Source: Streptomyces canus 299MFChir4.1
GTDB taxonomy: Bacteria; Actinomycetota; Actinomycetes; Streptomycetales; Streptomycetaceae
Direction: 5' to 3'
Assembly: GCF_000383615.1 (NCBI RefSeq)
Contig: NZ_KB911595.1
Location: 62,001 to 126,000, forward strand
Length of the DNA stretch: 64,000 bases
A program made the position numbers and the translations under genes. The first letter of the stretch is position 1. Every line of letters starts with the position of its first letter. The notes under the pieces were generated by a model that saw only the letters and a list, made by a program, of their open reading frames with translations, did no database searches and was not told the origin of the DNA. Of the stretch, positions 33,845-41,208 are shown one piece after another.

Positions 33845-34622
33845 GCTTGACAACCTTGTTGGTGAGAGTGCCGATGCCTTCGATGGTGACGGCGACCTCG
33901 TCGCCGACGGTGAGCGGCCCGACGCCTGCCGGGGTGCCCGTGAGGATCACGTCGCCGGGGAGCAGCGTCATGGCCTCGGAGATGTTGACGATCAGATCCT
34001 CGATCGAGTGGATCATCTCGCTGGTGCGGCCGAGCTGGCGTTGTTCGCCGTTGACGGTGAGCTGGACCGTCAGGTCGGAGGCCGTCTCCAGGTCCAGGCC
34101 GGTCTCCACCCAGGGGCCCAGCGGGCAGGAGGTGTCGAAGCCCTTGGCCCGCGCCCACTGCTTCTCGCGCTTCTGGACGTCCCGGGCGGTGATGTCGTTC
34201 GCGCAGGTGTAGCCGAAGATCACGTCCTTGACGCGCTCGCGCGGGACCTCGCGGCACATACGGCCGATGACGACGGCCAGTTCGGCCTCGTGGTGGACGT
34301 CCGCGGAGAAGGACGGGTACTGGATCTCGTCGCCGGGGCCGATCACCGAGGTGGAGGGCTTGAAGAAGGCGAACGGGACGTCCGGGACCTCGTTGCCCAG
34401 TTCCTTCGCGTGGTCGGCGTAGTTGCGGCCGTACGCCACGACCTTGTTGGGGAGCACCGGCGGCAGCAGCCTGACCTTGCTCAGCGGGACCTTCGTACCG
34501 GAGAGCTCGAAGTCCGTGAAGGGGATGCCCTTGATGATGTCGAGGACGAGCTCGTCCGGCCTGTCGCCCTCGACCGCGCCGAAGGCGACGTTCCCGTCGA
34601 TGGAGAATCTGGCGATGCGCAC
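33837..34622 (-). CDS. Fumarylacetoacetate hydrolase-family protein
   Basis: A 261-residue FAH-fold enzyme (2-hydroxyhepta-2,4-diene-1,7-dioate isomerase / acylpyruvase type). Metal ligands are in VHHEAELAVVIG, and the core motifs KVVAYGRNYADHAKELG, YTCANDITARDVQ, KGFDTSCPLGPW and LTGTPAGVG are all present. GTG at 34622 (VRIARFSIDG). Substrate unknown; the family includes oxaloacetate and acylpyruvate hydrolases. Coupled to gltX by overlap. Confidence 0.9.
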   Translation of the reverse strand: MRIARFSIDGNVAFGAVEGDRPDELVLDIIKGIPFTDFELSGTKVPLSKVRLLPPVLPNKVVAYGRNYADHAKELGNEVPDVPFAFFKPSTSVIGPGDEIQYPSFSADVHHEAELAVVIGRMCREVPRERVKDVIFGYTCANDITARDVQKREKQWARAKGFDTSCPLGPWVETGLDLETASDLTVQLTVNGEQRQLGRTSEMIHSIEDLIVNISEAMTLLPGDVILTGTPAGVGPLTVGDEVAVTIEGIGTLTNKVVKRG

Positions 34623-34758
34623 GGGATCTGGGCGCCCCTCTACTCGGCCGGCTGAAGTCTGACGCTCCAGGCTAACGCGGGAAGGGGTGCCCCGAGGCTC
34701 CGGACCGCGCGCCGCCCGGGCCACCTGCCGCGGGGGCGGTGATCCGGGCGCGCTACGG

Positions 34759-34941
34759 TTACTTCGCGGCGGAGACCGGGATCTCCATCAGGACCGTACG
34801 CCGGGGGTTGGCGGTCTGGGCGGGGAGGTCGAGCGGGTGCTCCGGCTGCTCCGGGATCTGCAGGGCGTCGGCGTCCTCGAGGTGCGCCAGCGTCGTGCGC
34901 CGCGGGTTGGCAATGTTGCGGAACATCATCGTCGTCTTCAC
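34759..34941 (-). CDS. Small peptide with duplicated ANPRRT motif (60 aa), unknown function
   Basis: The frame has strong third-position GC and starts with GTG at 34941. The product contains ANPRRTTLAHLEDADALQIP near the N-terminus and TANPRRTVLMEIPV near the end: the octamer ANPRRT(T/V)L occurs twice, about 35 residues apart. No signal peptide, membrane segment or Cys. The start has only a distant GAGG (12-base spacer). It overlaps another frame that has a much better ribosome site (next entry). I do not recognise the family; a short regulatory or precursor peptide is possible but no modifying enzyme is adjacent. Confidence 0.6.
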   Translation of the reverse strand: MKTTMMFRNIANPRRTTLAHLEDADALQIPEQPEHPLDLPAQTANPRRTVLMEIPVSAAK

Positions 34942-35011
34942 GGTTGTACTCGACCTCGACAGTGGTGGGTTGGGCAGATGGGGCCTTCTTGTAAAGCGTC
35001 AGGCTAAACAT
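34925..35011 (-). other. Upstream overlapping reading frame feeding into the ANPRRT peptide
   Basis: An ATG at 35011 is preceded by GGAGGGG at 8 bases, the strongest ribosome site in this stretch. The frame reads MFSLTLYKKAPSAQPTTVEV, then EYNRE, with protein-like composition for about 25 codons, after which coding bias moves to the +1 frame that encodes the ANPRRT peptide. Possible readings: translational coupling, a +1 frameshift giving one protein of roughly 83 residues, or a one-base sequence error. Confidence 0.5.
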
Positions 35012-35507
35012 GCCATTCCCCTCCGAACTCGCGAAGACCCCGTGATCGGCATGTGAGTTTGCTCACTGAGCTGCGGGCAAACCGGACAATTCCCAGCCTC
35101 AACCCACCCCAACGAAACGGACATTGACCCCCTGAAGCCATCATTCCGCTCCTGATCATGGCGACTGGGACACCCACCACCGCGGGGAGACTCGCGGACC
35201 TATGTCCGATATCGACAAAAACGCTTTCCACACCCGGTGACACGGTCCTCACGAGGTGTCACGTAGGTCACGGTCTGACCCACGGACCTTGTTGGAGATC
35301 CTGCACTGTGCTGGAATTCCACGGACCGCCGCGGGATCGAGCCGGCGCACAGGGGGCGCAGACAAGCGCCGAGCGGCGGTGAGAAGGGGGAGCCAGCGCC
35401 GGTCACTCACGATCACCCGGGGTGCGTATTCAGGGCGCTCCCCACAACGCCGACACCGTGCTCCACCGTTCTGCGGAGGAGCGCCTGGTCCAGAGGTTGC
35501 GACGCTA
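35012..35507 (+). promoter_or_regulatory. Upstream region of the first conservon, with an inverted repeat
   Basis: These 496 bases separate the divergent small-peptide locus from cvnA1. A perfect 7-bp inverted repeat GTGACAC (35237-35243) / GTGTCAC (35256-35262), 12 bases apart, is followed by GTAGGTCACGG. The region is less GC-rich than the genes and probably holds promoters in both directions; open frames inside it look non-coding. Confidence 0.4.
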
Positions 35508-38500
35508 GTGCAGGGACGTTTCAAGAGGGATGGCAGCGCTTCGGCCGAGCCGGAGCGGCACGGCGGGACTGGCCCCAATGTCGGCAGTTCCTCCCCCCAG
35601 CACGCCCAGAACCCGGGCCCGGGACCGTCGGCGGACGGTGCTTCCGGCACCGGGCGCCTTGGCACATCGGCGTCCTCGGGCCTGGCGGCCACGCCGACGG
35701 TGAAGCCACCGAAGGGCCCGAGCGGCCCCGGGTCGCGCATAGCCCTGCGCAACTGGCGCATCTCCACGCGTCTGGTGTCGCTGCTCGCGCTCCCCGTCGT
35801 GGCGGCCACCTCGCTGGGCGCGCTGCGCATCAACGACTCCATGGACGACATCCAGCAGCTCGACAACATGAAGCTGCTGACGGAGATGACCAAGCAGGCC
35901 ACCGAGCTGGCCGCGGCCCTCCAGGAGGAGCGCGACCAGTCGGCCGGACCGCTGGCGCACAACTCCACGGCGAGCAACATCACGGTCAAGGGCTATCGGG
36001 ACAAGTCGGACCGGGCCGCGACCAACTTCATCAACGCCGCCGAGGACATCGACACCTCCAGCAAGGACGGCAACCTCCAGGGCGTCCGCGACAGCCTCGT
36101 CGGCCTGGTCCGCGACCTGGACACGCTCAGCAAGATCCGCAGCGACGCCTACGAGACCAAGGGCAACGCCACCCAGACGGTGGAGTCCTACCACCGTCTG
36201 ATCACCCACCTGCTGGACCTCTCCCAGGACATGGCCGAGGCCACCAGCAACCCGGACATGATCCAGCGCACGCGCGCCCTGGCGGCCTTCTCCTCCGCCA
36301 AGGAGTACGCCTCCGTCCAGCGCGCGGTCCTCGCCGCGGCCCTGCCGGCCGACAACAAGACCCTCGGCGACCTCAGCGAGAACGACCGGCTGTACGCCCA
36401 GGGCGCCCTGGAGAGCGAGGAGTCCGACCTCAACAGCTTCCGGAGCATCTACGGCGACGACGGCGCCGAGGAACTCCTCAAGCCCATCGAGGACGGCAGC
36501 TCCACGATCGAGGCCTCCGACCAGTACGCCGGCCGTGCCTTCGGCCGCCCGGAGGGCCTTGCCGATCTGGACCGGCGCTCCTACAAGGACTGGGTCGACG
36601 ACAGCTCGACCAAGATCCAGCAGATGGGCAACATCGAGCACACGCTGCTCGAGGACATGGAGCAGAAGGCCCGCGAGCTGCGCAGCGCCACCGAGCGCGA
36701 CGCGATCATCGCCGGTGCGCTGATCCTGCTCGTGCTCGGTGTCTCCCTGGTCGGCGCCTTCGTCGTCGCCCGGTCCATGATCCGCTCGCTGCGCCGCCTC
36801 CAGGAGACCGCCACCAAGGTCGCCCAGGACCGGCTGCCCGAGCTGGTCAAGCAGCTCTCCGAGTCCGACCCGCAGGACGTCGACACGTCCGTGGAGTCGG
36901 TCGGTGTGCACTCCCGGGACGAGATCGGCCGCGTGGCCGCGGCCTTCGACGACGTGCACCGCGAGGCGGTCCGCCTCGCCGCCGAGCAGGCCCTGCTGCG
37001 GGGCAACGTCAACGCGATGTTCACCAACCTCTCGCGCCGCTCCCAGGGCCTCATCCAGCGTCAGCTCTCGCTCATCTCCGAACTGGAGTCCCGCGAGGCC
37101 GACCCGGACCAGCTCTCCTCGCTGTTCAAGCTCGACCACCTCGCGACCCGCATGCGCCGTAACGGTGAGAACCTCCTCGTCCTCGCCGGTGAGGAGCCCG
37201 GCCGCCGCTGGACCCGTCCGGTCCCGCTGGTCGACGTGCTCCGCGCCGCCGCGTCCGAGGTGGAGCAGTACGAGCGCATCGAGCTGGCCGCCGTGCCGAC
37301 CACCGAAGTGGCCGGCCGCGTGGTCAACGACCTCGTGCACCTGCTCGCCGAGCTGCTGGAGAACGCCACCTCGTTCTCCTCCCCGCAGACCAAGGTCAAG
37401 GTCACCGGTCACGCGCTGCCCGACGGCCGCGTCCTGATCGAGATCCACGACACCGGTATCGGCCTCTCCCCCGAGGACCTCGCCGCGATCAACGAGCGGC
37501 TCGCCTCGCCGCCCACCGTGGACGTCTCCGTCTCCCGCCGCATGGGTCTGTTCGTGGTCGGCCGGCTGTCCCAGCGCCACGGCATCCGCATCCAGCTGCG
37601 CCCGTCCGACTCCGGTGGCACGACCGCGCTGGTCATGCTGCCCGTCGATGTCGCCCAGGGCGGCAAGAAGCCCCAGGCCAAGCCCGGTCAGGGCGCCCCC
37701 GGTGCGCCCGCCGCCGCGCAGGCCGCCGCCGGTGTGGCCGCGGCCCGTCGGGGCGGTGGCAACGGCCAGGGCGGTGGCGCCCTCGGCGGTGCGCCCGGTG
37801 GCCCCGGGGGTGGCGCCCTCGGCGTCGGCGCCCCCTCGGGCGGACGGCTCAACGCCGGTCAGGGACCGCGGGCCGCGCTGCCCGGCAGTGGCCAGGGCGG
37901 TCGCCCCGGTGGGCCGGGCGGACAGCGTGGACCGCAGGGTCCGGGTATGCCTCCGCAGGGCCGGCCCGCTCCGGCAGGCGCCGGCGCTGGGTTCGGCGGT
38001 CAGGCGCCGGGTGCCCCGCAAGGCCTCCAGGCCGCGGGCACGAGCGGTCCGGGCCAGGACGCCTTCACCGGTCAGGACGCTTTCGGCGGCGGCCAGGACG
38101 CCTTCGGCTCCCGGGGTCCCGTACCCCCGCAGTCGCAGGCCCCGAGCGCGGGCCAGGCTCCCGAGCCGGGCGGTCGGCGCCGTCGGCCGCAGCTGCCGGG
38201 CCGCGGTGGTCCGCGGGCCGAGCTGCCGGGCGGCAACCAGCAGCCCCGCACGCCGAGCTGGAGCGACGAGAACGCCCAGCCGCCGGTGCCGCGGGCCTCG
38301 CTCGACGCTCCGCGCGGGCACGACGAGCAGGACCCGGCCGCCACGTCGCGCATGCCGCGGATCGAGGACCACCGGGGCCCGGCGAGCACCTCCGAGTTCC
38401 CCCGCCCGGACTTCGACGCCCCGCAGAACACCGGCCAGTTCCCCCGGCCGGGTGCGAACGGCCCGCAGGGCGACTTCCCCCGTCCGGGCGCGGTCGGCCC

Positions 38501-39320
38501 GCAGAACACCGGCCAGTTCCCGCGGCCGGGCTCCAACAGCCCCCAGGACACGGGTGACTTCGTCCGCTCGGACGTCTTCGGCACTCCGTCCGGGCAGACC
38601 GGCGGCTCGCAGACCGGGCAGTTCGCGACGCCGCAGGCGTACGACGCCGGCTCGACGGGCCAGTTCGCGATGCCTGGCTACAATCCCGGCTCCACGGGGC
38701 AGCATTCCCTGCCGGCTCGTCAGGACCCCGCGAACACGGGCCAGTTCGAGCGCCCCCAGACCAACGGCGCCGACTTCGGTGCCCCGCGGCCGCCCATGCC
38801 GCCGCGGCCCCAGCAGCGGCAGGTCCGCCAGGAGCCCGAGGCGCTGCCGCCCGCGGGTCCCGGTGACGGCCGTACGCCGCTGTACGACACGTTGGAGACC
38901 AACTGGTTCCACGGCAGCCAGCAGCAGGGACAGGGACAGCCGGCCAACGGCACCGACCCCTCCCCGGCTCAGGCGCCGCGGCAGCAGCAGGCTCCGGCGG
39001 CCCCCCAGCGTCCCGCGGCCTCAGCGGCCTGGCGCAGTTCGCCCAACGACGACCTCGTCCGGCAGGCGGAGCGTGTCAGGCAACCGGCCGCGGGCGGTGT
39101 CACCACCTCCGGTCTGCCGCGCCGGGTACCCAGGGCGAACCTCGTCCCGGGTACGGCTCAGCAGCAACAGCACCAAAGCGGTCCGGCTGTCTCGCGTGCG
39201 CCTGACGACGTGCGCGGCCGGCTGACCAATCTCCGTCGGGGTATCGCGCAAGGTCGTCAGGTCGGCGGCAACGGCCAGACGGGCAGCTTCCCGAACCCCA
39301 CTCACCAGCAGGAGCGTTAG
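35508..39320 (+). CDS. cvnA1: Conservon histidine-kinase-like membrane sensor CvnA (first copy)
   Basis: A 1270-residue sensor of the CvnA type, the receptor-like member of a conservon. Order: polar N-terminus, TM1 (about 89-107, LVSLLALPVVAATSLGAL), a large extracytoplasmic helical domain of nitrate-sensor (NIT) type (about 110-395), TM2 (about 399-424), HAMP-like region, a kinase-like helical segment and a HATPase domain (about 590-710; LLAELLENATSFSSPQTKV, IHDTGIGLS, RRMGLFVVGRLS). The last 550 residues are Pro/Gly/Gln-rich with repeated TGQF units and end with SGLPRRVPRANL and RAPDDVRGRLTNLRRGI. Start: GTG 35508, with an AGAGG upstream. Confidence 0.92.
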   Translation: MQGRFKRDGSASAEPERHGGTGPNVGSSSPQHAQNPGPGPSADGASGTGRLGTSASSGLAATPTVKPPKGPSGPGSRIALRNWRISTRLVSLLALPVVAATSLGALRINDSMDDIQQLDNMKLLTEMTKQATELAAALQEERDQSAGPLAHNSTASNITVKGYRDKSDRAATNFINAAEDIDTSSKDGNLQGVRDSLVGLVRDLDTLSKIRSDAYETKGNATQTVESYHRLITHLLDLSQDMAEATSNPDMIQRTRALAAFSSAKEYASVQRAVLAAALPADNKTLGDLSENDRLYAQGALESEESDLNSFRSIYGDDGAEELLKPIEDGSSTIEASDQYAGRAFGRPEGLADLDRRSYKDWVDDSSTKIQQMGNIEHTLLEDMEQKARELRSATERDAIIAGALILLVLGVSLVGAFVVARSMIRSLRRLQETATKVAQDRLPELVKQLSESDPQDVDTSVESVGVHSRDEIGRVAAAFDDVHREAVRLAAEQALLRGNVNAMFTNLSRRSQGLIQRQLSLISELESREADPDQLSSLFKLDHLATRMRRNGENLLVLAGEEPGRRWTRPVPLVDVLRAAASEVEQYERIELAAVPTTEVAGRVVNDLVHLLAELLENATSFSSPQTKVKVTGHALPDGRVLIEIHDTGIGLSPEDLAAINERLASPPTVDVSVSRRMGLFVVGRLSQRHGIRIQLRPSDSGGTTALVMLPVDVAQGGKKPQAKPGQGAPGAPAAAQAAAGVAAARRGGGNGQGGGALGGAPGGPGGGALGVGAPSGGRLNAGQGPRAALPGSGQGGRPGGPGGQRGPQGPGMPPQGRPAPAGAGAGFGGQAPGAPQGLQAAGTSGPGQDAFTGQDAFGGGQDAFGSRGPVPPQSQAPSAGQAPEPGGRRRRPQLPGRGGPRAELPGGNQQPRTPSWSDENAQPPVPRASLDAPRGHDEQDPAATSRMPRIEDHRGPASTSEFPRPDFDAPQNTGQFPRPGANGPQGDFPRPGAVGPQNTGQFPRPGSNSPQDTGDFVRSDVFGTPSGQTGGSQTGQFATPQAYDAGSTGQFAMPGYNPGSTGQHSLPARQDPANTGQFERPQTNGADFGAPRPPMPPRPQQRQVRQEPEALPPAGPGDGRTPLYDTLETNWFHGSQQQGQGQPANGTDPSPAQAPRQQQAPAAPQRPAASAAWRSSPNDDLVRQAERVRQPAAGGVTTSGLPRRVPRANLVPGTAQQQQHQSGPAVSRAPDDVRGRLTNLRRGIAQGRQVGGNGQTGSFPNPTHQQER

Positions 39321-39743
39321 TTGAGCCCGATGAGCCAGGCGGCACAGAATCTGAACTGGTTGATCACCAACTTCGTGGACAACACCCCAGGGGTGTCCCA
39401 CACCGTCGTCGTGTCCGCCGACGGCCTTCTGCTGGCGATGTCCGAGGGCTTCCCGCGCGACCGTGCCGACCAGCTGGCGGCCGTCGCGTCCGGGCTGACC
39501 TCGCTCACGGCGGGCGCCTCCCGGATCTTCGAGGGCGGCAGCGTGGCCCAGACCGTCGTGGAGATGGAGCGGGGATTCCTCTTCCTCATGTCCGTCTCGG
39601 ACGGTTCCTCGCTCGCGGTCCTCGCGCACCCGGAATGCGACATCGGCCTCGTCGGCTATGAGATGGCACTGCTCGTCGACCGCGCGGGCGCAGTGCTCAC
39701 GCCGGATCTGCGAGCCGAGCTGCAAGGCAGTCTGCTCCACTGA
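39321..39743 (+). CDS. cvnB1: Conservon roadblock/LC7 protein CvnB (first copy)
   Basis: A 140-residue roadblock/LC7 protein (NWLITNFVDNTPGVSHTVVV, then SADGLLLAMSEGFPRDRAD). In characterised conservons CvnB contacts CvnA and the GTPase CvnD. The TTG at 39321 directly abuts the cvnA1 stop and has AGGAG at six bases; it matches the GTG used by the second copy. An internal ATG at 39330 is an alternative. Confidence 0.93.
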   Translation: MSPMSQAAQNLNWLITNFVDNTPGVSHTVVVSADGLLLAMSEGFPRDRADQLAAVASGLTSLTAGASRIFEGGSVAQTVVEMERGFLFLMSVSDGSSLAVLAHPECDIGLVGYEMALLVDRAGAVLTPDLRAELQGSLLH

Positions 39744-39853
39744 CCGAACCGGATCCACCCGTCTCACCAAATCACCGTCCGGCCGCCACAATCCCCCCAC
39801 CGGCCTCACCAGACGGCTAGCCAGACCGACTTGCTGTCCCGCCCGGAGGATTC

Positions 39854-40252
39854 ATGACCCCGCCCACCGCCTCTCATGATCCGTACGCGGAGCCGTACGA
39901 GGATGAGGGCGACCAGCCGCTGGTACGTCCGTACGCGATGACCGGCGGCCGGACCCGGCCGCGCTACCAGCTCGCCATCGAGGCCCTGATCAGCACCACG
40001 GCCGACCCGGCGGCACTGATGGGGCTCCTCCCCGAGCACCAGCGCATCTGCCACCTGTGCCGTGAGGTGAAGTCGGTCGCCGAGGTCTCGGCGCTGCTCG
40101 CCATGCCGCTCGGGGTGGCCAGGATCCTCGTCGCGGACCTCGCCGAGGCCGGCCTGGTGGCCATCCACCAGCCGGGCGGCGACGAGAACAACGGCGGCGC
40201 TCCCGATGTGACGCTGCTCGAAAGGGTGCTCAGTGGACTTCGCAAGCTCTGA
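39854..40252 (+). CDS. cvnC1: Conservon DUF742 protein CvnC (first copy)
   Basis: A 132-residue protein with the DUF742 domain (VRPYAMTGGRTRPRYQLAIEAL, LPEHQRICHLCREVKSVAEVSALL) and an HTH-like fold predicted for the second half (MPLGVARILVADLAEAGLVAIH). Its N-terminus is short and acidic. The last 20 bases overlap cvnD1. It is thought to bind the GTPase partner. Confidence 0.92.
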   Translation: MTPPTASHDPYAEPYEDEGDQPLVRPYAMTGGRTRPRYQLAIEALISTTADPAALMGLLPEHQRICHLCREVKSVAEVSALLAMPLGVARILVADLAEAGLVAIHQPGGDENNGGAPDVTLLERVLSGLRKL

Positions 40253-40808
40253 CGCGGGGCGGGCGACCACCTCCGCGAAGATCGTGGTGGCGGGTGGCTT
40301 CGGCGTGGGCAAGACCACGTTCGTCGGCGCCGTCTCCGAGATCAACCCGCTGCGCACGGAGGCCGTCATGACGTCCGCGAGCGCGGGCATCGACGACCTC
40401 ACCCACACCGGGGACAAGACGACCACCACGGTCGCCATGGACTTCGGCCGCATCACGCTCGACCAGGACCTGATCCTGTACCTCTTCGGTACGCCGGGCC
40501 AGGACCGCTTCTGGTTCATGTGGGACGACCTGGTCCGCGGCGCCATCGGCGCGGTCGTCCTGGTCGACACCCGGCGTCTGGCCGACTGCTTCCCCGCGGT
40601 CGACTACTTCGAGAACAGCGGTCTGCCCTTCGTCGTGGCCCTCAACGGCTTCGACGGGCACCAGCCGTACGCCCCCGAAGAGGTGCGCGAGGCCCTGCAG
40701 ATCGGGCCGGACGCGCCGATCATCACGACGGACGCCCGGCACCGCTCGGACGCCAAGAGTGCACTGATCACCCTGGTCGAGCATGCCCTCATGGCACGTC
40801 TGCGGTAA
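40233..40808 (+). CDS. cvnD1: Conservon small GTPase CvnD (first copy)
   Basis: A 191-residue Ras-like/MglA-related ATP/GTP-binding protein. P-loop GGFGVGKTT (about 21-29), switch region with conserved Thr residues (TGDKTTTTVAMDFG), G3 as FGTPGQDRFW (Gly in place of the usual Asp) and G4 as ALNGFDG instead of NKxD, as normal in CvnD. GTG start inside cvnC1 (20-base overlap). Almost identical to the second copy. Confidence 0.95.
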   Translation: MDFASSDAGRATTSAKIVVAGGFGVGKTTFVGAVSEINPLRTEAVMTSASAGIDDLTHTGDKTTTTVAMDFGRITLDQDLILYLFGTPGQDRFWFMWDDLVRGAIGAVVLVDTRRLADCFPAVDYFENSGLPFVVALNGFDGHQPYAPEEVREALQIGPDAPIITTDARHRSDAKSALITLVEHALMARLR

Positions 40809-41208
40809 CGCCCCCAGGGCGTGTCGACCCGCCGCAAATCAACAGCGTCATACGGCAGTTGTCGTAGATGTCCCGGAGCCGACTGTGGTCTTAGACACGG
40901 TCGGCCCCGGCGTTCATAACGTTTCGGCAGAGGAATCCGGTGGTACGGCCACGCGTGGTTGCCAACCGGTCTCGCTGCGCTCACAACGGCCCCGCCATTT
41001 GGCGGGGCTCGCTCTTTATGACCGTTTTATCTGGGGCTTACATCACTCGGAATCCCCGCGTACCACTGTTTGGAGGTGCGCAGGCGGTCGTGCTGGAATG
41101 CCTGAACTGCCCAATAGTCAAAGACGTACTCACAGTCGATGACGTACTGGGCTCTGAGAGACTGCGGCACAACGTAGGTGCCGACCCCTCCGAGAGGTTG
41201 TTGGTCGA
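40809..41208 (+). other. Intergenic region between the two conservons, with terminator
   Basis: 400 bases of relatively low GC. An 8-bp stem GCCCCGCC / GGCGGGGC with an ATTT loop (40989-41008), followed by TCGCTCTTT, ends the first conservon. The following 190 bases are the presumed promoter region of the second. An open frame here ends in GAGTGA overlapping the cvnA2 GTG, but its codon use (TTA, ATA, AGA, many A/T third bases) is not that of a gene. Confidence 0.6.
40989..41018 (+). terminator. Rho-independent terminator of the first conservon
   Basis: Stem GCCCCGCC / GGCGGGGC, loop ATTT, then TCGCTCTTT on the plus strand, 180 bases after the cvnD1 stop. Confidence 0.7.

Noticed and set aside
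34640..35011. The full 123-codon frame starting MFSLTLYKK as one protein
   Set aside because: Only the first 25-28 codons look coding; the remainder is Pro/Arg-rich shadow of the ANPRRT frame.
35505..38912. Minus-strand open frame of 1135 codons opposite cvnA1
   Set aside because: Antisense shadow of the conservon sensor, with no recognisable motif.
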